Shown: in pieces, positions 9,163 to 18,490 of the stretch
Layout: each line of letters begins with the position of its first letter
How positions within the stretch are numbered: position 1 is the first letter of the stretch
Origin: Campylobacterales bacterium
GTDB taxonomy: Bacteria; Campylobacterota; Campylobacteria; Campylobacterales; Campylobacteraceae
Direction of reading: 5' to 3'
Assembly (NCBI GenBank): GCA_014859645.1
Contig: JACUTV010000009.1
Location: 1 to 53,445, forward strand
DNA: 53,445 bases
Notes under the pieces: model-generated
Database searches by the model: none
Seen by the model: the letters and a program-made list of their open reading frames with translations, nothing else
Told to the model about the DNA's origin: nothing
Position numbers and translations under genes: made by a program

Positions 9163-10254
9163 ATGCCAGCAGATTTGAACGACTATTTTAAGAAACGCAA
9201 CAATGCCAACAATGGTGGCGGAGGAAGCGGTGGTGGCGGAGGTCCAAGCTTCAACTTTGAACCGCCTACTTTTTTCAAAGATTTTGGAAAAAAAGCAGGA
9301 TTTTTTTACGTACTTATCGCCCTCATCGTCATTATTGTTATCGCTAAACCTTTTGTCATTATCAACTCTGGTGAAGTGGGCATTAAAGCCACCGCGGGTA
9401 AATTTGACCCCATTCCTATGCAGCCAGGCTTTCACTTGTTTGTGCCGTTTATCCAGCAAGTCATCGTCGTAGACACCAAAGCGCGCATCATTAACTACGC
9501 TTCCCAAGAAGACGTGGGCGAAACACTCCAACGCGGCTCCGGTATTTCACGAAAAGCGTCTATTTCTATTTTGGATGCAAGGGGTCTTCCTGTTTCTATC
9601 GACATTACCGTTCAGTACCGACTCAACCCCGCCAATGCGCCACAAACTATCGCCGCTTGGGGTCTTTCTTGGGAAGATAAAATCATCAACCCAGTCGCTC
9701 GTGAAGTGGTACGTTCGGTTGCAGGTAAATACGCGGCAGAAGAACTTCCTATGAACCGTAACGAAATCGCCACTTTAATCGAGGAAGGGATTCGTATTCG
9801 CATGGAAAGCCAACCCAACATGCCTGCGGATTTGCTTTCAGTGCAATTACGCGAAATCATCCTTCCAGCGAAAATCAAAGAGCAGATTGAGCGCGTTCAA
9901 GTAGCCCGCCAAGAGGTTGAGCGTACCCGCTACGAAGTGGAACGTGCTAACCAAGAAGCTCTCAAACGTGCCGCTTTGGCCGAAGGTACAGCACAAGCGC
10001 GTATCATTGAAGCGCGCGGTAATTCAGACGCTATCAAAATCGAAGCCGACGCCAACGCATACGCCAACATCGAAATCTCAAAAAGTTTAACACCACGCCT
10101 TTTGGAACTTCGCCAAATCGAAGTACAAGGCAAGTTTAACGATGCCTTGCGTGAAAACACAGATGCGAAACTCTTCCTTACTCCTGGTGGTGCCGTGCCT
10201 AATATTTGGGTGGATAGCAAAGACACGCAAAAAAGCACAAGCGTTTCCCAATAA
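9163..10254 (+). CDS. SPFH/prohibitin-family membrane protein
   Basis: 363 residues. A short N-terminal tail with a glycine run (about residues 15-27) precedes one membrane helix (about 48-65), then an SPFH/band 7 domain starting at VIINSGEVGIKATAGKF. A long charged helix follows (about 245-300, rich in VERTRYEVERANQEA-type heptads), and the end is Gly-Pro rich. This architecture is shared with prohibitins and HflK/HflC, which form large membrane rings that regulate FtsH protease or organise membrane domains. Which partner it has here cannot be told. The C. jejuni homologue that I remember is also a single gene without a linked hflC. Confidence 0.85.
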   Translation: MPADLNDYFKKRNNANNGGGGSGGGGGPSFNFEPPTFFKDFGKKAGFFYVLIALIVIIVIAKPFVIINSGEVGIKATAGKFDPIPMQPGFHLFVPFIQQVIVVDTKARIINYASQEDVGETLQRGSGISRKASISILDARGLPVSIDITVQYRLNPANAPQTIAAWGLSWEDKIINPVAREVVRSVAGKYAAEELPMNRNEIATLIEEGIRIRMESQPNMPADLLSVQLREIILPAKIKEQIERVQVARQEVERTRYEVERANQEALKRAALAEGTAQARIIEARGNSDAIKIEADANAYANIEISKSLTPRLLELRQIEVQGKFNDALRENTDAKLFLTPGGAVPNIWVDSKDTQKSTSVSQ

Positions 10255-10257
10255 CCC

Positions 10258-10947
10258 ATGGACACGTCTTTCGCAGTTGACTGGAAGAAGGTAGATGGCC
10301 TTCTTCCCGTGGTGGTTCAAGACTCCCTTTCCAAAGAAGTGCTTATGCTCGCTTACATGAACGAAGAAGCATACGGGCTTACATGTAGGAGTGGCTATGC
10401 GCACTATTTTTCCCGCACCAAACAACGCTTGTGGAAAAAAGGTGAAAGCAGTGGGCATGTGCAAAAAGTGGACGCCATCTTTTTAGACTGCGACAACGAC
10501 ACACTTTTGCTACATGTAACCCAAACGGGCGTTGCGTGCCACACAGGGCGGCCTTCGTGTTTCTTTAACCGTGTAGACACAGGTGAAGTTATCGGGCAAG
10601 AAGATGCGGGCACGGTGGCCATCTACGGCGTCATCGACCACTTATATCATGTCATCAATGAACGTAAACTTGCCGACCCTCAAACTTCTTACGTGGCCAA
10701 ACTCTACGCCAAGGGCGAAAATACACTCCTTAAAAAAGTGGCTGAAGAAGCGGCGGAGTTTTGTTTTGCTATCAAAGACGATAACACCGAAGAAGCCATT
10801 TATGAAGCGGCAGATTTGCTCTTTCACACCCTCGTAGCCCTAGGCTACCGCGACATTCATCCCGACAGGGTCAAACAAGAACTTGCACGCCGTTTTGGAC
10901 TAAGCGGCATCGAAGAGAAAAACGCGCGGGGCCATGGAAACACCTAA
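10258..10947 (+). CDS. hisIE: Bifunctional phosphoribosyl-AMP cyclohydrolase / phosphoribosyl-ATP pyrophosphatase
   Basis: 229-residue histidine biosynthesis enzyme catalysing steps two and three. The N-terminal HisI domain has VVVQDSLSKEVLMLAYMN, the SRTKQRLWKKGESSG stretch and the metal-binding pattern LDCDNDTLLL with GVACHTGRPSCFF. The C-terminal HisE domain has KLYAKGENTLLKKVAEEAAEF and YEAADLLFHTLVAL. Only three bases separate it from the SPFH gene, and no clear Shine-Dalgarno is seen, so translation is probably coupled. Two TACATGTA cores lie within its first 260 bases. Confidence 0.94.
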   Translation: MDTSFAVDWKKVDGLLPVVVQDSLSKEVLMLAYMNEEAYGLTCRSGYAHYFSRTKQRLWKKGESSGHVQKVDAIFLDCDNDTLLLHVTQTGVACHTGRPSCFFNRVDTGEVIGQEDAGTVAIYGVIDHLYHVINERKLADPQTSYVAKLYAKGENTLLKKVAEEAAEFCFAIKDDNTEEAIYEAADLLFHTLVALGYRDIHPDRVKQELARRFGLSGIEEKNARGHGNT

Positions 10948-11461
10948 ACACCCCTTGGCTATTTACATTAGCCATTTTCAAATGGGTGATTACATTGCCT
11001 TTGCTTGGCTTGTGTTGCTGTTTTTCTTGTTTATTTTTCTGGCCATTGTACTGGCAAAAAAACGTCCGTTGGGCGCCATCGTTATCGTCTTGCTTGATTT
11101 GATGTTGCTTTTTGGCGCACCTTTTGCCATGAAACACTACCTTGATGCGGCCTTACGTAGCGCTTCTGTTGAACTTTTGGTTGTTAAACAACTTCTGTTC
11201 ACAGACACACTCTTGGTTCAAGGCACCCTGCACAATACTGCACCAAAAGATTTTGCATGGTGCCGCGTCACCCTGACAATTACCCCAAAAAAAGAGGGGA
11301 CACTGCTACGGTATGTGTCCGCGTTTAAGCCCTTGCATCAGGAGTCGATATTCATTCAAACGCCACCTGCGCGTGGTGAGATTGTGGATTTTAAAACGAT
11401 GATTGAGCCTTTTAGGCTAGACGATACCATGGAAATCATGGCAAAAGCGGAGTGCTACTAA
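10934..11461 (+). CDS. DUF2393-type membrane protein (first of tandem pair)
   Basis: 175-residue protein with two hydrophobic helices near the N-terminus (about 22-41 and 47-65), followed by a domain predicted outside the cytoplasm. It resembles the DUF2393 family found mostly in Campylobacterota, where it often occurs as two adjacent genes, as here. No function is known. The ATG overlaps the 3' end of hisIE by 14 bases. Its stop overlaps the next gene's start as TAATG. Confidence 0.7.
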   Translation: METPKHPLAIYISHFQMGDYIAFAWLVLLFFLFIFLAIVLAKKRPLGAIVIVLLDLMLLFGAPFAMKHYLDAALRSASVELLVVKQLLFTDTLLVQGTLHNTAPKDFAWCRVTLTITPKKEGTLLRYVSAFKPLHQESIFIQTPPARGEIVDFKTMIEPFRLDDTMEIMAKAECY

Positions 11462-11997
11462 TGGGATACTTTACTCTTTTACATATCTTAGTACTGCTCT
11501 TTCTTTTTGTTCTTTTTGTTCTTCTTACGGTATTAGCGCGCCGAGAAAAACGCCCTAAAATTTTTTGGTCCATCATTTTTTCCAACATTCTCGTTACGCT
11601 TGTGCTCATGATTTTTGCCATGCTCGTACTCGACAAATACACCAAAAGCGCGGTCATCGAAAACCTTACCCAAAAAAGAATCCTCATCTCTGAGCAGATT
11701 ACTTTTTCAGGTCAAATACGCAACGTTGGGAATTTTACTATCGGAAAATGTTTTTTTGAAGTCAAACTTGTTAATAATCCGCTCAGCGCCGGTGGCCTTA
11801 GTGGAGGACAGGTCTTTAAACCAACCAAAGGACTCTCTTTTGGCTCTAGCCAAGAAGAGCGTAGTTCAACCGTTGTTGAGACCTTTCTTATTGCTACCCA
11901 TCTACGGCCAGATGAGCTACGAAATTTTAGTGTTTCTATGGCCTATCCTAGCCATTTCCAACGCACCACTACCTTTCAAAAACTCCACTGTCGCTAA
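11461..11997 (+). CDS. DUF2393-type membrane protein (second of tandem pair)
   Basis: 178-residue protein with two N-terminal hydrophobic helices and an extracytoplasmic C-terminal half (SEQITFSGQIRNVGNFTIGK). Its layout matches the preceding gene, so the two are probably diverged tandem paralogues acting together. The ATG at 11461 is preferred to an in-frame GTG at 11452, because GGAG lies about seven bases before the ATG and the stop of the preceding gene overlaps it as TAATG. Its own stop overlaps by four bases with the stop of the convergent yhcC-like gene. Confidence 0.7.
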   Translation: MGYFTLLHILVLLFLFVLFVLLTVLARREKRPKIFWSIIFSNILVTLVLMIFAMLVLDKYTKSAVIENLTQKRILISEQITFSGQIRNVGNFTIGKCFFEVKLVNNPLSAGGLSGGQVFKPTKGLSFGSSQEERSSTVVETFLIATHLRPDELRNFSVSMAYPSHFQRTTTFQKLHCR

Positions 11998-12989
11998 TAA
12001 TACAACCCCGCTTTTTCTAAAGCCAATCGAATCTGTTTGCGCTGTTCTTTTAAGTTACCACACCACGCAGGTGCAATGAGTGTGTCATCGTCCACGCCCG
12101 CAGTAATGCGTTGCACCACCACGTTTTTTGGCAACATCTGCAAGGTTTTTACCAAGGTATCAAGGTAGAGTTCTTCACTCATAGGCGTAAATGCCCCCTT
12201 GGCATACTGCGTAGCAAGAGTGGTGCGCTTTGTCACGTAAAGAGGGTGAATTTTAATGGCGTCTATCCCAAGCGCAACCGTTTTTTGCACACTCTCTAGC
12301 ATCATCTCTTGGGTTTCATCGGGAAGACCAAAAATCACATGGGCACAGACTTTTAGTCCGCTCGCCTTGCTTTTTTGAATCCACGTCGCCGCGTTGGCAA
12401 AATCATGGCCGCGGTTAATGCGCTTTAAGGTCGTATCATGGCACGATTGCACGCCAAATTCCACCCACACTTCTTTGGTTTTTGCCAACGATGCAAGGTA
12501 TGCCAACGTCTCTTCGGTCAAGGCATCTGTACGCGTCCCAACACTAATCCCCACCACCCCTTCAAAGCTCAACGCTTTTTCATACAGCGCTTTGAGGGTG
12601 TCAAGCGGCGCGTAGGTGTTGGTAAAAGACTGGAAGTAAATGAGGAATTTTTTGGCTTTAAATTTATGCACCAATTTAGACTTGGTTTCAATCACTTGGG
12701 CTTCAAGTTGGACAAGTTGCTCTTCTAAAAGAGGGTTTTCACTGGTGAGGTTAAGACGAAAGCGCTTGGGTTGCACGACGCCCCCAAGATTGGGGCTAAA
12801 AGATTCATTTTCACAATAAATACACCCGCCCTTTGCCACTTTGCCATCGATATTTGGGCAGGTAAATCCCATGAGCGATACAGGCACTTTGTATACGCTC
12901 ACGCCAAAGGTTTTACGAAAATATCGCCCCGTAGTGAGCACCTCTTTGATGGAGGTGCTTGGATTATTGGATGAAGTAATCGCCGTCAA
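11994..12989 (-). CDS. TIGR01212/YhcC family radical SAM protein
   Basis: 331-residue radical S-adenosylmethionine enzyme. The cluster-binding cysteines are in CPNIDG...GCIYCENESF (about residues 44-59), in the longer spaced form typical of the YhcC/TIGR01212 family rather than CxxxCxxC. Further family features are FQSFTNTYAPL, GTRTDAL and VEFGVQSCHD. The reaction is unknown; an RNA or tRNA modification role is often presumed. The start is uncertain: the first in-frame start is a TTG at 12989 overlapping purF by 26 bases, and a GTG at 12941 would begin within a hairpin. Convergent with the DUF2393 pair. Confidence 0.82.
   Translation of the reverse strand: MTAITSSNNPSTSIKEVLTTGRYFRKTFGVSVYKVPVSLMGFTCPNIDGKVAKGGCIYCENESFSPNLGGVVQPKRFRLNLTSENPLLEEQLVQLEAQVIETKSKLVHKFKAKKFLIYFQSFTNTYAPLDTLKALYEKALSFEGVVGISVGTRTDALTEETLAYLASLAKTKEVWVEFGVQSCHDTTLKRINRGHDFANAATWIQKSKASGLKVCAHVIFGLPDETQEMMLESVQKTVALGIDAIKIHPLYVTKRTTLATQYAKGAFTPMSEELYLDTLVKTLQMLPKNVVVQRITAGVDDDTLIAPAWCGNLKEQRKQIRLALEKAGLYY
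12937..12959 (-). terminator. Hairpin just after the purF stop codon
   Basis: AGCACCTC and GAGGTGCT form a perfect 8-bp stem with a 7-base loop, five bases beyond purF. There is no T-run behind it, so it is more likely an mRNA-processing or translation-control hairpin for the overlapping yhcC-like start than a simple terminator. Confidence 0.4.
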
Positions 12990-14301
12990 AACTTACCAAC
13001 GAATAGCGTCGATCGTCTCCGATGCTTTTTACCAACGCATCGATAGAAAGAAAGGAGAGCGAATCCGCCCCCACATACTCACACACTTCTTCTACGGTGT
13101 GATTAGCACTGATAAGTTCTTCATAACTAGGCGTATCAATCCCATAACGGCACGGGTGTTTAATAGGCGGCGCGGCAATTTTCAAATGCACTTCTTTGGC
13201 ACCAGCGCTTTTTAAAAGCCGCACAATTTGTTTACATGTAGTGCCTCGCACGATACTATCATCAATCACCACCACGCTTTTTCCTTCCAATACTGAACGC
13301 ATAGGAGAAAGCTTGAGTTTGACTTTTAAATCACGCATTTTTTGGGTAGGTTCGATGAACGTACGGCCCACGTAGTGGTTGCGCACAATGGCCATCTCAA
13401 AAGGCACACCGCTCTCTTTAGCGTACCCAAGTGCTGCGGCTACGCCACTATCTGGCACAGGAATGACTAAATCTGCTTGACTGGGGGATTCTTTGGCTAG
13501 GGCACTGCCCATGCGTTGGCGCGCTTGGTAGACATTTTTACCCTCGATGATGCTATCGGGTCTGGCAAAGTAGATGTACTCAAACGCGCAAATACGGGGA
13601 TCTGGTTCAAAAAGTTGAATGCTTTTGGGTGCTTTTTTTCCTTCTTCAAAAATCAGCATTTCCCCAGGGCGCACGTCTCTTACAAATTCCGCGCCCACTA
13701 AATCAAACGCGCAGGTTTCGCTTGCCACGATAAATCCACCATCAGCAAGTTTACCCAACGCCAACGGACGCACCCCGTAAGGGTCACGAATGGCGAACAT
13801 CTTGTGGCGGGATTGAATCAGCAGCGAATAGGCCCCTTTAATGGCTTTTAGCGCCTCCACAATGCGGTCTTGCAGCCGTTCTTCTTGGCTACGGGCGATG
13901 AGGTGAATAATGTTTTCCGTGTCCATGGAAGATTGAAAAATCGCTCCCTCTTCAATCAACCTGCTACGCACTTCATTTTTGTTGACCAAATTTCCATTGT
14001 GTACAATCGAGATTTGGCCAAGTTGATAGCTAGCTGTCACAGGTTGCGCATCCAAAACTGACGCACTGCCTGCGGTTGAGTACCGATTGTGTCCAACTGC
14101 CATGTGTCCTTGCAAAAGCTTAAACGCCTCCTCATCAAAGACTTCTGTCACCAACCCACGTCGCTTCACGGTTTTAATACACTCTCCGTTGCTTGCACTA
14201 ATCCCAGTGGCTTCTTGGCCTCGGTGCTGCATTGCAAAAAGTGCATAATAAGCGACCTTGGCCGCTTCTTTTGAATCAAATATCCCAACAACTGCGCACA
14301 T
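12964..14301 (-). CDS. purF: Amidophosphoribosyltransferase
   Basis: 445-residue enzyme catalysing the first committed step of purine synthesis: PRPP plus glutamine to phosphoribosylamine. The catalytic Cys is residue 2 after the initiator Met (MCAVVGIFD), so no long propeptide is present. The glutaminase domain shows MQHRGQEATGI, HNRYSTAG and HNGNLVN. The phosphoribosyltransferase domain has the PRPP motif VVVIDDSIVRGTT near residue 345. A CRYGIDTPS segment follows. Upstream dapB ends 11 bases away. Confidence 0.96.
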   Translation of the reverse strand: MCAVVGIFDSKEAAKVAYYALFAMQHRGQEATGISASNGECIKTVKRRGLVTEVFDEEAFKLLQGHMAVGHNRYSTAGSASVLDAQPVTASYQLGQISIVHNGNLVNKNEVRSRLIEEGAIFQSSMDTENIIHLIARSQEERLQDRIVEALKAIKGAYSLLIQSRHKMFAIRDPYGVRPLALGKLADGGFIVASETCAFDLVGAEFVRDVRPGEMLIFEEGKKAPKSIQLFEPDPRICAFEYIYFARPDSIIEGKNVYQARQRMGSALAKESPSQADLVIPVPDSGVAAALGYAKESGVPFEMAIVRNHYVGRTFIEPTQKMRDLKVKLKLSPMRSVLEGKSVVVIDDSIVRGTTCKQIVRLLKSAGAKEVHLKIAAPPIKHPCRYGIDTPSYEELISANHTVEEVCEYVGADSLSFLSIDALVKSIGDDRRYSLVSFDGDYFIQ

Positions 14302-14312
14302 TTTGCTATCCT

Positions 14313-15083
14313 TTAGTTAAGCCCGAGACAATCACTAATGTGATACAACCCGTTCTCTTGCATCGCAATCCATTTTGCCGCGCGGATCGCCCCCTTGGCA
14401 AAGGTGTTGCGACTAGTGGCGGTGTGGTTCATCTCGATAAATTCACCGTCATTGTAAAATCCTACCGTATGGCGCCCGACGATATCGCCTCCACGGAGTG
14501 CCATGATGGCAATCTCATCCTTCGTGCGCTCCCCAATCATGCCATTGCGTCCGCTGATACGCACATCGTTCAAATCCAACCCACGGCCGCGTGCTGCGTG
14601 CTCACCCAAAGTCATCGCCGTTCCACTTGGAGCATCTTTTTTATAGCGGTGGTGCTGTTCTACGATCTCAATATCAAATTCACGCAAACTTTTAGAAGCC
14701 AATTCTACCAAACGGTTCATTACCGCCACGCCCAAAGACATGTTGGTCGAATACAAAATAGGCATTTGTGTCGCTGCCTCTTTGAGCAAGTTTTGCTGAT
14801 GTTCACTCAATCCCGTTGTTCCAATCACAAGTGGACGGGGCGATTTTATCGCCGCTTCGAGAAGAGCTTCGGTGCCAACAGGTAGGGTAAAATCAATGAT
14901 GACATCACTGTGTTCGCACAACGTGGCAAGGTTATCTGTCACCATAGCCTCAAGAGGCGGCGTAAAAGAAAACGCTTCAATGGCGTGCAACACGGCCACA
15001 TTGGCCTCCAAATCCTCTTCCAAATTTTCAATAATCATCCGACCCATACGGCCCGTAGAGCCGTGGATTCCAATCTTTAGCAT
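14313..15083 (-). CDS. dapB: 4-hydroxy-tetrahydrodipicolinate reductase
   Basis: 256-residue NAD(P)H-dependent enzyme of lysine and diaminopimelate synthesis. The Rossmann motif [12 protein letters not shown] opens the protein. The substrate-binding and catalytic region is [18 protein letters not shown] (about residues 150-168), with the conserved His pair and Lys. Length matches the family. Its ATG follows directly on the trxB stop codon, so the two are one transcription unit. A second enzyme that could feed this pathway, the aminotransferase at 18491-19708, is in the same gene run. Confidence 0.95.
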   Translation of the reverse strand: MLKIGIHGSTGRMGRMIIENLEEDLEANVAVLHAIEAFSFTPPLEAMVTDNLATLCEHSDVIIDFTLPVGTEALLEAAIKSPRPLVIGTTGLSEHQQNLLKEAATQMPILYSTNMSLGVAVMNRLVELASKSLREFDIEIVEQHHRYKKDAPSGTAMTLGEHAARGRGLDLNDVRISGRNGMIGERTKDEIAIMALRGGDIVGRHTVGFYNDGEFIEMNHTATSRNTFAKGAIRAAKWIAMQENGLYHISDCLGLN

Positions 15084-16028
15084 TTATTTACTCTCCCAGT
15101 GTTCAAGGTAGGCCATTGCACTTAGCGCTGCTGTGGCGCCATCGCCCGCAGCACACACCACTTGTTTGGGTGCCTCGATGCGGATATCTCCTGCTGCAAA
15201 TAACCCTGGTGTGCTTGTTTTCATGGACAAATCGACAATCACTTCACCTGCTTTGTTGAGCTCGCACAGCACGTCTCCATTTTCTTGGCGTAAAATGCCG
15301 TTATTCACATTCATACCTACGAAAGTAAAAATGCCAGGCACCTTAAGATCGCGCTCTTTGCCTTCTTTGTCTACAATAATCACGCCATCAACGCCCATAG
15401 GACCGCCATAAACTTTTTTGACACTAGCATTTAGCACTAGCTCAATATTGGCAGTTTTTTTTACTTTTTCAACGGTCACTGGCGAGGCACGGAAGGTATC
15501 TCTTCGGTGAATAAGGTAGATTTTACTGGAAGTTTTTGCAAGGTGAAGGGCTTCTTCCAAGGCAGTATCACCCCCGCCTAACACTGCCACTTCTTTGCCT
15601 TTGTAGAAAAAGCCATCGCACGTGGCGCAGGTACTGACACCCTTGCCAAAAAAAGCATCTTCTCCCTCAAAGCCAGCGCGCTTAGGCGTACTTCCTGTAC
15701 ACACAATGACGCTTTTAGCCTGCACGGTTTTTCCACCTACTAGGGCAAGTTCAAAGGTATTGTTGGCCTGTTTGCTCACGCGCAACACTTCTTGCATCTC
15801 GTGCTTTAGCCCAAAACGCATGGCTTGTTCTGTCCACGGCTCCATAAACTCTAGGCCTGTGAGCACTTCGGGGGAACCTGGATAGTTTTCAATTTCACTG
15901 CTTTGGGTGATTTGCCCACCAGGCATCCCTTTTTCGAACATCACAACATCGGCTAGTCCGCCACGCGTGGCATACAAACCAGCAGTTAATCCTGCGGGGC
16001 CTCCCCCGACAATCGCTAAATCCAACAC
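15084..16028 (-). CDS. trxB: Thioredoxin reductase
   Basis: 314-residue NADPH flavoenzyme that reduces thioredoxin. Features in order: FAD motif [17 protein letters not shown], redox-active CATC near residue 136 (in [13 protein letters not shown]), NADPH-binding [11 protein letters not shown] near 153, and the C-terminal FAD motif GLFAAGDIR. Typical low-molecular-weight bacterial TrxR. The gene lies two genes downstream of trxA with one membrane-anchored protein gene between them. Confidence 0.95.
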   Translation of the reverse strand: MLDLAIVGGGPAGLTAGLYATRGGLADVVMFEKGMPGGQITQSSEIENYPGSPEVLTGLEFMEPWTEQAMRFGLKHEMQEVLRVSKQANNTFELALVGGKTVQAKSVIVCTGSTPKRAGFEGEDAFFGKGVSTCATCDGFFYKGKEVAVLGGGDTALEEALHLAKTSSKIYLIHRRDTFRASPVTVEKVKKTANIELVLNASVKKVYGGPMGVDGVIIVDKEGKERDLKVPGIFTFVGMNVNNGILRQENGDVLCELNKAGEVIVDLSMKTSTPGLFAAGDIRIEAPKQVVCAAGDGATAALSAMAYLEHWESK

Positions 16029-16037
16029 AATTTCTCC

Positions 16038-16490
16038 TTAACGAATCGTCCGCATGGGACTGTTTTGTTTATAAAGTGCACCTTGCTCTTTGGTGATTTC
16101 AAAGGCGGTAGGAATTTCATAAATTCCAAACCGTTGCACAAAAGGCAACAGGGTATTCATCCCTGCACTCACGTACTGCATCTCTTCGGTAGATGCTTCT
16201 CTTTTTTGATACAAATCCACAACTACCACGGGGTATTTTGTCTTCATTTTTGGTAACAATGCATCCACATCATCCATGTTTGAACTTAAAACAAGCACAG
16301 TGTAGTCGTCGGAAGTGGGTTGAAATAGTTCCGACTTTTGGTAGAAAATCCATTCACTAAAATCGATGAATTTATACTCAGAAAATCGGTAGTTGTAGTA
16401 TGCAAACGCACTTGCAATCATCAATGCGCCGAAAAAAGAAGCAAAAAGGTAATTAAGGGAGAAGGGACTTCTCCCTCTAGCATTTCTCAT
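16038..16490 (-). CDS. Membrane-anchored protein between trxA and trxB, function unknown
   Basis: 150-residue protein with one hydrophobic segment near the N-terminus (about residues 13-30) after a positively charged start, so the rest is probably periplasmic. The C-terminal domain (YTVLVLSSNMDDVDALLPKM, then YPVVVVDLYQKRE) has alternating strands and helices that suggest a thioredoxin-like fold, but there is no CxxC pair and no cysteine at all. If so, it is a non-redox member. It sits 9 bases before trxB and overlaps the trxA stop by one base, so it is almost certainly co-expressed with the thioredoxin pair. Confidence 0.6.
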   Translation of the reverse strand: MRNARGRSPFSLNYLFASFFGALMIASAFAYYNYRFSEYKFIDFSEWIFYQKSELFQPTSDDYTVLVLSSNMDDVDALLPKMKTKYPVVVVDLYQKREASTEEMQYVSAGMNTLLPFVQRFGIYEIPTAFEITKEQGALYKQNSPMRTIR

Positions 16491-16804
16491 TAGAGCAATG
16501 AATTAAGCTTATCCGCCAAAACTTGTTTTGATGAAGCGCCGACCATTTGGTCTACCATTTCGCCGTCTTTAAAAAAGAGGATGGTAGGGATAGAACGAAT
16601 GCCAAACTGAATAGCAATGTCTTGCTCTTCGTCTGTATTTACTTTGCAAATTTTTGCTTTGCCTTCGAACTCTTCTGCCAACTCTTCAATCACAGGAGCA
16701 ATCATGCGACACGGTCCACACCAAGGGGCCCAAAAGTCAACCAACGCAACACCTTCTTTAGAAATATCAAAATTTGATGCGTTTAAATCAATGTATTTTC
16801 CCAT
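16490..16804 (-). CDS. trxA: Thioredoxin
   Basis: 104-residue cytoplasmic thioredoxin with the canonical active site WCGPCR near residues 31-36, the buried Asp at VDFWAPW, and the cis-Pro in RSIPTILFF. AAGGAGAGAAA precedes the ATG. It reduces peroxiredoxins such as the Bcp encoded at 7619-8086 and is recycled by the trxB product. Confidence 0.96.
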   Translation of the reverse strand: MGKYIDLNASNFDISKEGVALVDFWAPWCGPCRMIAPVIEELAEEFEGKAKICKVNTDEEQDIAIQFGIRSIPTILFFKDGEMVDQMVGASSKQVLADKLNSLL

Positions 16805-16833
16805 TTTCTCTCCTTAGGTATTCAATAGGAGGC

Positions 16834-16839
16834 ATTATA
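16834..16839 (-). promoter_or_regulatory. -10 promoter element for trxA
   Basis: The minus strand reads CGCTATAATGCC about 30 bases before the trxA ATG. The TATAAT is flanked by an inverted repeat (GAGGC and GCCTC), which could be a small operator or chance. This suggests trxA has its own promoter inside the longer gene run. Confidence 0.5.
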
Positions 16840-16891
16840 GCGCCTCTAAGTTTAAAGAAACCATAGCGATGGGCATTACTCCTCTTGCCCT

Positions 16892-17212
16892 TTAATAGCT
16901 TATGTTTTCAAGCCATTCAAGGTCATTTTTTGTCACAATTATTGCGTCAATTTGGTAGTTACATGTAAAGGAATGTTTGTACAAAAAATACGCAATTGTT
17001 TTTTGTATCTTTTGCATTTTTGCAGGAGTAATGCGTGCAAGGGCATCTTCATGTTTAGTGGTTTTGACTTCAATAAAATGAAGGGTTTCGTGACTTTTAG
17101 CAACGATGTCTATCTCGCCAAAACGGGAGTGAAAATTCGTCGCAATAATGTTTAAGCCTTGGGCAAGAAGAAAGGCGCGTGCCCTTTCCTCTCCTTCTTG
17201 CCCAAGGCCCAC
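16892..17212 (-). CDS. UPF0102/YraN family endonuclease-like protein
   Basis: 106-residue protein with the restriction-endonuclease-like core of the YraN family: GEERARAFLLAQGLNIIATN, then GEIDIVAKS and FIEVKTT, which supply the D-ExK pattern of that fold. The cellular role is unsettled; DNA recombination or repair has been proposed for the family. The ATG is 3 bases from the hom stop. The C-terminal half contains a TTACATGTAA palindrome, read as FTCNY. Confidence 0.85.
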   Translation of the reverse strand: MGLGQEGEERARAFLLAQGLNIIATNFHSRFGEIDIVAKSHETLHFIEVKTTKHEDALARITPAKMQKIQKTIAYFLYKHSFTCNYQIDAIIVTKNDLEWLENISY

Positions 17213-17215
17213 AGC

Positions 17216-18487
17216 CTATTCCTCAATCCGAATCATATGGGGAACATCACAGACAAAATCTAAGTTTGAAATGGCTGCTATCGCTTTTTTTGCGTTGAAC
17301 TCTTTACATGTATGGGTTGCAAACAACAAGGTAACATCTTTGCGACTAGAAACATCGGGTTTTTGCAAAAAGCTATCAATAGAAATATCACATTCATTCA
17401 AGATGGTAGCGATCTTGGCTAGTACCCCTTTTTCATCCCTTACATGTAAGCGCAAATAGTACTTGGTTTCAATCTCATCTTTAGGCATCAAGGTCAAACT
17501 CACCTCTTCAAGAGGCTGTTTAAATCCAAGCATCGGCGAACCTTGGGCATCTCTGGCGATGTCAATCAAATCAGAAATCACCGCGCTCGCCGTAGCATTT
17601 CCTCCCGCGCCTGGACCATAATACATGGTCTCACCCACGGCGTCGCCAACAACACTAATGCCGTTCATCACGCCATCCACTTTGGCAATCATCTTTTCAC
17701 TAGGCACCAACGCAGGATGCACACGCAATTCCACTTGAGAGCCACGACGCTTCGCGATGCCAAGAAGTTTAATGGTGTAGTCAAATTCTTTGGCAAAATA
17801 AATATCTTCTTGGCTAATGCGTTCAATCCCTTCAATTAAAATATCTTCAGGATCCCCGTGCACACCATACGCAATGCTCGCTAAAATCAACAGCTTGTGG
17901 GCCGCGTCAAATCCACCCACATCAAAAGTCGGGTCTGCTTCGGCGTATCCAAGTGCTTGGGCTTCTTTTAGCACCGTGTCAAAACTGACTTTTTCGTGCA
18001 TCATTTTGCTCAAAATATAATTACTCGTGCCGTTCATAATGCCTTGAATGGACTCGATATGATTAGCACTCAGCCCCTCGCGCAAGGCTTTGATGATGGG
18101 AATGCCTCCTGCTACGCTGGCTTCAAAGCCGATAGCTACGCCACCCGCCACTGCTTGCAAGTCATAACGGTGGTACGCCAACAGGGCTTTATTCGCTGTC
18201 ACAACGGGTTTGCCTTTAGACAAAATGCGTTTTACAATTTCATGGGCGTGTGTGACCCCGCCCATTAATTCCACATAAATATCAATATCTTCACGGGCAA
18301 GTACTGCCTCTAGGTCATCAGTGAGTGGCAAAGACGTATCTCTAGGTTTATCCACGTTTTTCACAACCCCAATCACCGGCACAATCTCTTTACCACTGCG
18401 GGCTTTGATGATATTTTTATTTTTCAGTAAAATGTTTGCAACAGCAGTACCCACCGTGCCAACGCCTAAAATAGCTACCTTAATCAT
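17216..18487 (-). CDS. hom: Homoserine dehydrogenase
   Basis: 423-residue enzyme that reduces aspartate semialdehyde to homoserine for threonine and methionine synthesis. The N-terminal Rossmann motif is GVGTVGTAVANIL, followed by VELMGG and VTANKALLA. The catalytic core has FEASVAGGIPII and the conserved GYAEADPTFDVGG segment near residue 200. A C-terminal ACT domain (YYLRLHVRDEKGVLAKIATIL, about 345-365) suggests allosteric control, usually by threonine. Two TACATGTA cores fall within or near the ACT domain. Confidence 0.95.
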   Translation of the reverse strand: MIKVAILGVGTVGTAVANILLKNKNIIKARSGKEIVPVIGVVKNVDKPRDTSLPLTDDLEAVLAREDIDIYVELMGGVTHAHEIVKRILSKGKPVVTANKALLAYHRYDLQAVAGGVAIGFEASVAGGIPIIKALREGLSANHIESIQGIMNGTSNYILSKMMHEKVSFDTVLKEAQALGYAEADPTFDVGGFDAAHKLLILASIAYGVHGDPEDILIEGIERISQEDIYFAKEFDYTIKLLGIAKRRGSQVELRVHPALVPSEKMIAKVDGVMNGISVVGDAVGETMYYGPGAGGNATASAVISDLIDIARDAQGSPMLGFKQPLEEVSLTLMPKDEIETKYYLRLHVRDEKGVLAKIATILNECDISIDSFLQKPDVSSRKDVTLLFATHTCKEFNAKKAIAAISNLDFVCDVPHMIRIEE

Positions 18488-18490
18488 TCC

